NCBI GenBank assembly: GCA_023702235.1
Contig: JAMQCR010000001.1
Coordinates: forward strand, 62,001 to 126,000
DNA: 64,000 nt
Direction of reading: 5' to 3'
From: Neobacillus pocheonensis
GTDB lineage: Bacteria > Bacillota > Bacilli > Bacillales > Cytobacillaceae
A program made the position numbers and the translations under genes. Positions 58,124 to 64,000 of the stretch are shown here, in pieces. The notes below the pieces were generated by a model that worked only from the letters and a program-made list of their open reading frames with translations, made no database searches and had not been told where the DNA came from. The first letter of the stretch is position 1, and every line of letters starts with the position of its first letter.

Positions 58124-58178
58124 GGATTGTCCTGCTCCAGCTCCTAGCCCCGACAAGGCACTTGCACTTTTCTTCGCG
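58124..58178. repeat. Interspersed repeat, degenerate copy 5
   Basis: GGATTGTCCTGCTCCAGCTC with the upstream AAGTATAAAATTTTTAAAT also found before copy 2 (8409-8430). The 3' end is lost. Confidence 0.5.
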
Positions 58179-58267
58179 TATGCCTCCATAATTCTTGTCC
58201 CTTTTTGCTATATATTGCAAAACTTCGGAACAATTTAGGACAACTTCTAGTCGAAATTCTAGTTATT

Positions 58268-58296
58268 TTGAGGTTTCCACCGACATAAGATAAATT
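58268..58296 (+). promoter_or_regulatory. Possible promoter of the pqq operon
   Basis: TTGAGG, 17-base spacer, TAAATT, about 70 bases upstream of pqqA. Weak -10. Confidence 0.35.
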
Positions 58297-58366
58297 TGAA
58301 AGGGATAATTAACCACTCCACGAAAGATGATCAAAATTGTTAGTGTCATGAAAGGGGGCGGAAAAC

Positions 58367-58447
58367 ATGTGGGTGAAGCCTGAGTACAAAGTGATCAATA
58401 CATCCTCTGAGGTGACGATGTATTCCTACGTCGGTAAGTGTAAGTAG
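58367..58447 (+). CDS. pqqA: PQQ precursor peptide PqqA
   Basis: 26-residue peptide, missed by length cutoffs. It starts MWVKPEYKVINTSS and holds the E15-V-T-M-Y19 core in which PqqE links Glu and Tyr to form PQQ; the M-W-x-K-P opening and E-x3-Y spacing match known PqqA peptides. The tail SYVGKCK is longer than usual. RBS AAAGGGGGCGG is very strong. It is followed by a hairpin and the rest of the pqq genes. Confidence 0.88.
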   Translation: MWVKPEYKVINTSSEVTMYSYVGKCK

Positions 58448-58463
58448 CATAGACACTACTTAC
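58440..58463 (+). promoter_or_regulatory. Hairpin at the end of pqqA
   Basis: GTAAGTAG / CTACTTAC stem with an 8-base loop overlapping the pqqA stop codon; no long T run follows. Probably attenuates or stabilises the pqqA part of the transcript, since the precursor is needed in excess. Confidence 0.5.
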
Positions 58464-58512
58464 CTCTTGTGCATGCTTTAAACGGTTTACCAAATCAACG
58501 AAGGATGTGCAA

Positions 58513-58767
58513 ATGAGAATGAACCGTTACTTAAAACCATTGATAGGCGCGATTATTGGGTGTGCAGCTGCTGGAGGGTGGTTGGTCGTTGATCTCCTAA
58601 CCCCTGAACCGATCGGAGACTATCTGCTATATTCCCTCATGGCTCTGACCAATATTGCGATTGGATGGCAGGTTGGAAAATTCTTTGGAAAACGGCGGGA
58701 TAATGGTAAAAACGATGTTCAAATCTCTGGTGAAAGGACTGAAGCCAAATTCGAATTAGAGTCTTAG
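58513..58767 (+). CDS. Small two-helix membrane protein inside the pqq operon
   Basis: 84 residues. Two TM helices (about 8-28, with IGAIIGCAAAGGWLVVDLL, and 36-55 with LLYSLMALTNIAIGWQVGKF), then a basic and polar cytosolic tail (KRRDNGKNDVQISG). ATG at 58513 with AAGGA upstream. The 3' end overlaps pqqB by about 19 bases. It is not a recognised PQQ gene. Position between pqqA and pqqB suggests a role in PQQ export or assembly, not shown by sequence. Confidence 0.72.
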   Translation: MRMNRYLKPLIGAIIGCAAAGGWLVVDLLTPEPIGDYLLYSLMALTNIAIGWQVGKFFGKRRDNGKNDVQISGERTEAKFELES

Positions 58768-59672
58768 GAACAGCGGCAGGAGGGGGATTCCCACAGTGGA
58801 ATTGCACTTGTCCAAACTGTCATGACGTTCGGAAAGGAAACAAGGCACTAAGACCGTTGTTACAATCCTCTCTTGCGATAAGTGCCAATGAAAAGGATTG
58901 GTACCTCATCAATGCGGGCCCGGATGTTCCGAAACAGATTGAATCATTTGCCTCGCTGCATCCGGGTCCCGGAATAAGAGAAACACCTCTAGCCGGAGTT
59001 ATTTTAACCGATGCCGAGCTCGACCATACTATTGGGTTATTATCACTGCGGGAGGGCTCTTGTTTAACTATCTATGGAACCGAAATTGTAAAAAAGTGTA
59101 TGCAATCATCATTTCCGGTGTTACCGATGCTAAAAAACTATTGCTCATGGGAATGGCAGCCTCTTAGCCCTGATTTCAGGCAGCGGGTAGGACCTTTAGG
59201 TGAAGAGGCAATAATCGTAGAGACGGTCCCCGTTTCAAGAAAACCGCCGCTTTATACACAAGCGAACAAGGAGGATGATTCCCCAGAGGATTATTGGGAG
59301 GTCGGGCTGGTTCTTCATAATGAAAGTTCCGGCAGATGTCTCGCTTACTTTCCTACATTAGAAAGAATTTCTCCAGCTATAGAAGCCTGTTTGCAGAAAG
59401 CTGATATTTTGATGGTCGACGGAACCTTTTGGTCGGAACATGAATTGGTCGAAATGGGGGCAACGGGACGAAGCGCAAGAAGTATGGGACATTTACCAAT
59501 TAGTGGCCAATCAGGGGTCGCGGAAAAATTAGCATTATACCCAGCTGAGCGAAAAATCATGATCCACATTAATAACAGCAACCCTATTCTAAGGAAGGGT
59601 TCTATGGAAAGGGACACATTGGAACGACTTGGTTTTGAGATTGCCTATGACGGTATGGAAGTGGAGGTGTGA
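58749..59672 (+). CDS. pqqB: PqqB, PQQ biosynthesis metallo-beta-lactamase-fold protein (ATT start)
   Basis: About 307 residues. RVLGTAAGGGFPQWNCTC at the N-terminus with zinc CxCxxC (CTCPNC), then LTDAELDHTIGLLSLREGS (metal-binding DH) and DGTFWSEHEL: typical PqqB, an iron hydroxylase-like enzyme acting on the Glu-Tyr intermediate. In this frame the last stop is at 58740 and the only possible start codons before the conserved core are ATT (58749 or 58755); AAAGGA lies 10 bases before the first. No ATG, GTG or TTG exists there. Overlaps pqqC's ribosome site. Confidence 0.93.
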   Translation: MRIRVLGTAAGGGFPQWNCTCPNCHDVRKGNKALRPLLQSSLAISANEKDWYLINAGPDVPKQIESFASLHPGPGIRETPLAGVILTDAELDHTIGLLSLREGSCLTIYGTEIVKKCMQSSFPVLPMLKNYCSWEWQPLSPDFRQRVGPLGEEAIIVETVPVSRKPPLYTQANKEDDSPEDYWEVGLVLHNESSGRCLAYFPTLERISPAIEACLQKADILMVDGTFWSEHELVEMGATGRSARSMGHLPISGQSGVAEKLALYPAERKIMIHINNSNPILRKGSMERDTLERLGFEIAYDGMEVEV

Positions 59673-59674
59673 TC

Positions 59675-60427
59675 ATGCTGGAACAAGGTGGGGCAGTAAG
59701 CCAAGAAAAGATACTGTATAAAAAAGGGGAAAGGCTTTGGACGAAGGAAGAATTTACAGAGCGATTAAAGGAAGTTGGGCATTCTTTCTATCATGATAAA
59801 CATCCTTTTCATACGGCGATGCACCAGGGGAAATTAAGCCGAGAACAAATCCGCGGCTGGGTGGCCAACCGATACTACTATCAGAAATCGGTTCCGATTA
59901 AAGATGCAGCCATCTTGTCGAACCTTCCGTCAAGGGAGCTTCGGCGTGAATGGATTGGGCGAATCATTGACCATGACGGTACACAGGCGGAAGAGGGAGG
60001 GATTGAAGCCTGGCTGCAATTGGGAGAAGCTGTGGGCTTGTCCCGGGAAGAAGTAGTACGGGAAGACAGAGTCGTGCCGAGCGTTCGTTTTTCCGTAGAT
60101 GCCTATGTTCACTTCGCGCGGACAAAACCTTGGATTGAAGCTGTTGCCTCCTCATTAACCGAATTGTTTTCACCCGATCTAATTTCAAAGCGGATTAAGG
60201 TACTTGAGCGGCTGTATCCGTGGATAGACAGTGCAGGCATGGACTATTTTCAAAATCGCTTAACGCAAGCACCTCAAGACTCGGATATTGCCCTTAAGCT
60301 TGTTTTGATCTATTGCCAAACGCCGGAAGACCAACGGCGGGCTGTCGAAGCTTTACGATTCAAGTGTGATGTGTTATGGGCACAGCTTGATGCCATTGAA
60401 AAAGCTTATCCCCTAAAGAGTGATTGA
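59675..60427 (+). CDS. pqqC: PqqC, pyrroloquinoline-quinone synthase
   Basis: 250 residues, TENA/THI-4-like helical fold. HPFHTAMHQGKLSREQIRGW, VANRYYYQKSVPIKDAAILS, IIDHDGTQAEEGGIEAWLQL, VRFSVDAYVHFARTKPWIEA, SSLTELFSPDL: all PqqC blocks. Catalyses the final cofactorless oxidation to PQQ. ATG at 59675 with GGAGG 7 bases upstream, just after the pqqB stop. Confidence 0.95.
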   Translation: MLEQGGAVSQEKILYKKGERLWTKEEFTERLKEVGHSFYHDKHPFHTAMHQGKLSREQIRGWVANRYYYQKSVPIKDAAILSNLPSRELRREWIGRIIDHDGTQAEEGGIEAWLQLGEAVGLSREEVVREDRVVPSVRFSVDAYVHFARTKPWIEAVASSLTELFSPDLISKRIKVLERLYPWIDSAGMDYFQNRLTQAPQDSDIALKLVLIYCQTPEDQRRAVEALRFKCDVLWAQLDAIEKAYPLKSD

Positions 60428-60459
60428 TCGTTTTGGTTTTAGCCAGGGGAATAAAATGA

Positions 60460-60810
60460 TTGGTGGTGGAGCCAATTTTAGCTAGCAGCGTTCCAAACCT
60501 TGCAGTAAAAGCACGACTGAAATTTGATAAGGTAAGAGAGAAGCATCTCCTATTGTTACCGGAAAAGGTTTTGGTATTGAACGAAACCGCCACATCTATC
60601 CTTACTCTATGTGATGGGTGCCGAACGGTGCACACCATCACCGAAAAGATAAGGACTTCACTGCTGGCAAGCACAGAAGCAATGAGTACAGGTTCGTTGC
60701 CCGATTTGAAAATGATGGAGGCAGACATTTCTGAGTTTCTTCGGGAGATGGAGGATCAAGGATGGGTGGTGATCCATAACCATGACACAGTTGATAACAA
60801 TGAGCAATAA
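60460..60810 (+). CDS. pqqD: PqqD, precursor peptide chaperone
   Basis: 116 residues, somewhat longer than usual because of an N-terminal addition and a polar insert (STEAMSTGSLPDLKM). VREKHLLLLPEKVLVLNETA and TSILTLCDGCRTVHTITEKI match the PqqD winged-helix RRE fold that delivers PqqA to PqqE. TTG at 60460 with AGGGGA upstream. Overlaps pqqE by 29 bases. Confidence 0.9.
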   Translation: MVVEPILASSVPNLAVKARLKFDKVREKHLLLLPEKVLVLNETATSILTLCDGCRTVHTITEKIRTSLLASTEAMSTGSLPDLKMMEADISEFLREMEDQGWVVIHNHDTVDNNEQ

Positions 60811-61933
60811 TGGGGTTGAACCACCATACTCGCTGCTTGCAGAGTTAACTCATCGCTGTCCTTTACATTGTCCATATTGTTCAAATCCGATAGAAATGGC
60901 TTCGAAGGCAATGGAACTTACAACCGAGGACTGGTACCGTGTCTTGTCGGAGGCAGCCGATTTGGGAGTGGTGGAAGTTCACTTTTCCGGTGGGGAGCCA
61001 CTCATACGCGACGACTTGGATTCCCTGATCCGTCACGCTCATTCATTAGAAATGTACACCAATCTCATTACAAGTGGCATAGGATTAACAACCGAAAGGG
61101 TAGCCAGGATCAAAGAGGCTGGTATAGAAAATGTGCAGGTGAGCTTCCATGCCGGGGAAGCGAAGCTTTCAGACCTCATCGGCGGGTATAAAGCCTTTGA
61201 GAAGAAACGGGAAGCTGCCAATGCGGTAAAAATGGCCGAATTGCATTTGTCATTAAATGTCGTGTTACACCGGATGAATCTTGATTATTTAAATGAGATC
61301 ATTCAACTCGCTGAGGAAATGGGAGCTGAACGTCTGGAGCTGGCGAACACGCAGTATTATAATTGGGCTTTGCTCAATCAGGAGCGGCTGCTGCCAAGCT
61401 GGGATCAAATTGAGCGTGCCCGTGAAATCTATGAATCTGCTAAAACTCGGCTTGAGAAAAAAATGGAAATCATTTGGGTCATTCCTGATTATTACGCATC
61501 GGCGCCTAAGCCTTGTATGGGGGGATGGGGCGCAATCGGTCTTACAGTAGCACCGAACGGGGCTGTCCTTCCTTGCCCCACTGCTGGGATCATTGAAGGA
61601 TTATTTTTTGAAAATGTCCGTGAGGCGTCTTTAAGGCATATTTGGTATGACTCGAAGTCCTTTAGCCATTTCCGCGGTGATGCATGGATGCCCGAACCTT
61701 GTCTTTCCTGTGAACTACGACACCAGGACGGTGGTGGCTGCCGTTGTCAGGCTTTTGCATTAACTGGGGATGCATATGCGACGGATCCAGTCTGCCAATG
61801 GGCGCCAACACATTATCTGATTGAAAAGGCTATACAAGAGGCCAATAGCAATCCCATAATTCAATCATCACCAATGATCTATCGAAGGCATCTTACAGAA
61901 AAACCCGTATCCAAAAGGCGGATAAAAAAATAA
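60782..61933 (+). CDS. pqqE: PqqE, radical SAM/SPASM PqqA cross-linking enzyme
   Basis: 383 residues. Radical SAM cluster C26-x3-C30-x2-C33 (CPLHCPYC), VHFSGGEPLIRDDL, then SPASM auxiliary-cluster motifs: CMGGWGAIGLTVAPNGAVLP, PCLSCELRHQDGGGCRCQAF with the Asp and Cys ligands, TDPVCQWAP. It forms the C-C bond between Glu and Tyr of PqqA. ATG at 60782 preceded by GGTGGTGA within pqqD. Ends the pqq operon; a weak terminator follows. Confidence 0.95.
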   Translation: MTQLITMSNNGVEPPYSLLAELTHRCPLHCPYCSNPIEMASKAMELTTEDWYRVLSEAADLGVVEVHFSGGEPLIRDDLDSLIRHAHSLEMYTNLITSGIGLTTERVARIKEAGIENVQVSFHAGEAKLSDLIGGYKAFEKKREAANAVKMAELHLSLNVVLHRMNLDYLNEIIQLAEEMGAERLELANTQYYNWALLNQERLLPSWDQIERAREIYESAKTRLEKKMEIIWVIPDYYASAPKPCMGGWGAIGLTVAPNGAVLPCPTAGIIEGLFFENVREASLRHIWYDSKSFSHFRGDAWMPEPCLSCELRHQDGGGCRCQAFALTGDAYATDPVCQWAPTHYLIEKAIQEANSNPIIQSSPMIYRRHLTEKPVSKRRIKK

Positions 61934-61946
61934 GGAATGAAAATTT

Positions 61947-61990
61947 GGTGCTATAGGGGGACACATACATAACCTTTGGCACCTTTTTTA
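61947..61990 (+). terminator. Weak terminator after pqqE
   Basis: GGTGC / GCACC outer stem, AGG / CCT inner pairing, long loop, T7 run. Confidence 0.5.
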
Positions 61991-61998
61991 TCGATTTT

Positions 61999-62379
61999 TC
62001 AAATAACCCATTTGAAAAGAATCGATGTCGCGAGACTAATCCAAATAAGAAGGATGATAATCGCCGCAGTCCAATTTTTCCGCAGCCTTTTAGGGGCTTG
62101 GCTTGCTGTCACCCGACATTCTTGCAATACAGGATTCGGTATTAGAGTGAACGCTCCTAAAATCACCAAGGGAAGCAGAATTACTTCGTCCAAATAACCT
62201 AATACGGGAATCACATCTGGGATAAAATCAATCGGGCTTAATGCATAGGCAACTATTAATAGTGAAAATGCTTTAGCATACCATGGTGTTTTCGGATGAC
62301 GGTATGCCAGATACAGAATATAGATATTCTGTTTTAGATCTTGGATGAATTCCTTCCATTTGTTTGGTTGCTTAACCAT
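61999..62379 (-). CDS. DUF1232/YkvA-like membrane protein
   Basis: About 126 residues. YALSPIDFIPDVIPVLGYLD is the DUF1232 hallmark near residue 50, followed by hydrophobic VILLPLVILGAFTLIPNPVL and a C-terminal TM helix (AAIIILLIWISLATSILF). Start ATG at 62379 with GAGGGATGG upstream. Function unknown; convergent with pqqE. Confidence 0.85.
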   Translation of the reverse strand: MVKQPNKWKEFIQDLKQNIYILYLAYRHPKTPWYAKAFSLLIVAYALSPIDFIPDVIPVLGYLDEVILLPLVILGAFTLIPNPVLQECRVTASQAPKRLRKNWTAAIIILLIWISLATSILFKWVI

Positions 62380-62674
62380 GTTGTTTCCATCCCTCTCAAA
62401 TAAACGATCCTCGTTTTTAATCGGGCAGTCCATCTCCTTTCACATTATTTTGCTTCCCACACCATCATTTTAAACATCTTATGCGTATCCGCTATGATTT
62501 GTGTTTTCTAAAGACTTGTGATGTTTCCTTTATAGGTAAACCGTAATGGCTATGAATAAATGATAGGATGATTTGGAACTCTTTTAAGTAGAGTAACAAT
62601 AATCCACGATTTACCGATATCACCCCCTATTTATTAAAATTGCATGTAAGAAAAATAGAAAAGAAGTGATAAAA

Positions 62675-63947
62675 TTGAAGTTTGTGTTTGGTAAGAAAGA
62701 TGATGAAGAAGTCGGACAAATTCATCCGGCGGCCAGAAAACTAATGCTGGTCAATGCCATACGAAGTATTGGACAAGGCATGCTAGTTGTTGATTTGTCT
62801 CTATACCTCGCTGCACTGGGTTGGAGCACGGCGGCGATTGGAAGTGTGCTTGCTGCCGGAGGTTTGCTCGGTGTAGGACTAGGCCCAGTCATAGGTATTT
62901 ATAGCGATCGATTGGGGAGAAAACCCTTTATCCTTTTTTCTGAACTATTAACAGCCGGATGCGCGTTGATTGGGATATTATCTACAAATACTATTTTGTT
63001 ATTTATTGCAATCACACTCTCAGGTTTTGGGAAAGCAGACGCCGGTTCTCCCAGTCCGTGTGCCCCGGCGGAGCAGGCTTGGCTGGCGGCATTTATCCCA
63101 AAAATAGAGCGTGGAAGGGTATACAGTCTGAATAATGCTCTTAGCTTTTTCGGAATGGCGGCGGGTGCCGTGCTGGCGGGGATCATGGCTTATGGAATGA
63201 TTACCTTCAAGGAGTCTCTTCCTATCGCCCTATATTCTTCTTTATCTTCGTTTTATCGCTTGTGACCACGTCAATCATTTTGACCATTCGGGAAGGAAAA
63301 ATTGATAAACAACCAGGATCTATAAAAGAGGAGTCAGGGAATCAGGAAAAGAGAATCCTGCGTGAAGAAAATTCTGCGGTCTTAAAGCTGGCTGCGATTA
63401 ACATCCTTAACGGGATTGCCATTGGGCTTACGGGCCGATGATGTCTTATTGGTTTTCGGCTAAATTCGGGGTAAGCAGTATACAGATTGGAGGCACATTG
63501 GCTGTCACTTTTTTTGCCACTGGTGTTACCTCGATTTTTCAAGCAAGATTATCCCACAAACACGGGACAATAAGGTCCATTGTGCTGGTTCGTTTCATTG
63601 CAAGCCTACTTTTGATTTTGATGCCCTTACTATCATCCTATGCACTTGTTTCTGTCTTGTATATCATTCGAACAGCTTTAAACAGAGGTACACAAGGGGC
63701 ACAGCAAGCGTTGAGTGTGAGTTTGACTCGTGACATGCGCCGTGGTTTCGCATCAAGCATCAATATCTTTTCAATAAGGCTGCCCATATCGATTGGACCG
63801 TATTTCACCGGCTATCTTTTTGGATTGGGTTCACTGGCCCTACCTTTTTACATAGCTTCCGGTTTACAATTCAGTTTTGCTTATTTATATGGAAAAGTCT
63901 TCAGCAACTACGAAATTCGAATGAAATCCCATGCTTCATCGGGGTGA
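62675..63947 (+). pseudogene. MFS transporter downstream of the pqq operon, two frame interruptions
   Basis: About 424 residues after repair, 11-12 TM helices. N-terminal RKLMLVNAIRSIGQGMLVVD, motif A IGIYSDRLGRKPFILFSEL. Break 1 near 63219-63222 (CTTCCTATC for CTTCCCTATC), continuing RPIFFFIFVLSLVTTSIILT; break 2 at 63432-63436 (ACGGGCCGATG for ACGGGCCCGATG), continuing PMMSYWFSAKFGVSSIQIGG. Efflux or uptake substrate unknown; location beyond pqqE invites a link to PQQ or alcohol use, unproven. TTG at 62675 chosen by AAGAAGTG. Confidence 0.85.
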
Positions 63948-64000
63948 TGTTGGGGTTTTAGGCTTGAGGAATTTTAAGCTATACCTTTTCAACAAAAAGA

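Noticed and set aside
58367..61933. Mycofactocin cluster instead of PQQ
   Set aside because: Mycofactocin precursors end in a C-terminal Val-Tyr and pair with MftC/MftE; here the peptide has E-x3-Y and is followed by PqqB, PqqC and SPASM-type PqqE.
3538..63947. Massive pseudogenisation of core genes
   Set aside because: Breaks are single-base, concentrated at GGCC or homopolymer runs, and remaining coding sequence is fully conserved; sequencing error is more likely.

Overview
The window is a contiguous piece of a low-GC, endospore-forming Bacillaceae chromosome (Bacillus/Neobacillus-like). Support comes from B. subtilis-type synteny (lipA-yutC/D/E/F/G/H/I, yuzD, yutJ, yuzB, erpA-like, yumC, yumB, yuiA/B/C, pepA, kapD/kapB, yugE, yugI, yuzA, yugJ, pgi, yugN, yugO), from sporulation genes (YutH, YhcN/YlaJ-like lipoprotein, Spo0E-like phosphatase, YteA-like protein, KapB/KapD), from strong AGGAGG-type ribosome binding sites with frequent TTG/GTG starts, and from many classical rho-independent terminators. 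No rRNA, tRNA, CRISPR array, insertion sequence or phage gene was seen.

Layout. 0-5.3 kb: the lipA-yut block. 5.5-11.2 kb: a redox and Fe-S island (NifU-type scaffold, A-type Fe-S carrier, two type-II NADH dehydrogenase-like flavoproteins, ferredoxin-NADP reductase). 11.3-19.8 kb: housekeeping and envelope genes (Nudix, YuiA/B/C, leucyl aminopeptidase, hotdog thioesterase, KapD/KapB, lipoprotein cyclophilin, Cu/Zn superoxide dismutase) with two GYP-repeat proteins. 20-32 kb: central metabolism (AlaX, 6-phosphogluconate dehydrogenase, RocD-RocG arginine/proline catabolism, butanol dehydrogenase, glucose-6-phosphate isomerase, K+ channel). 32-42 kb: GalU and a polyprenyl-phosphate-type glycosyltransferase, transporters (LysE, APC, CDF, CorA) and an aldehyde dehydrogenase under a probable cre site. 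42-55 kb: accessory transport (two MFS pumps each with a MarR regulator, a complete Opp oligopeptide ABC operon) and small redox enzymes.

The standout is 55.4-61.9 kb. A lipid-anchored quinohemoprotein alcohol dehydrogenase (PQQ beta-propeller plus C-terminal cytochrome c) is followed by a complete PQQ biosynthesis set: a 26-residue PqqA precursor, then pqqB, pqqC, pqqD and pqqE. PQQ synthesis is well known in Gram-negative bacteria and unusual in Bacillaceae. The dehydrogenase carries the Asp-Tyr-Asp motif associated with lanthanide-dependent enzymes, so the locus may be a self-contained lanthanide/PQQ alcohol-oxidation system on the outer face of a Gram-positive membrane. Two uncharacterised genes (a secreted protein and a two-helix membrane protein) are embedded in it, and an MFS transporter lies beyond it.

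Data quality caveat. About twenty frame interruptions break otherwise well conserved genes, including pepA, gnd, rocD, rocG, galU and the aldehyde dehydrogenase. Most sit at GGCC/GGCCC/GGGCC runs and are restored by one extra G or C. This looks like a systematic base-calling problem, perhaps modified GGCC sites, rather than mass pseudogenisation. Such genes are listed as pseudogene type because the sequence as given is interrupted, but most are probably intact in the organism.
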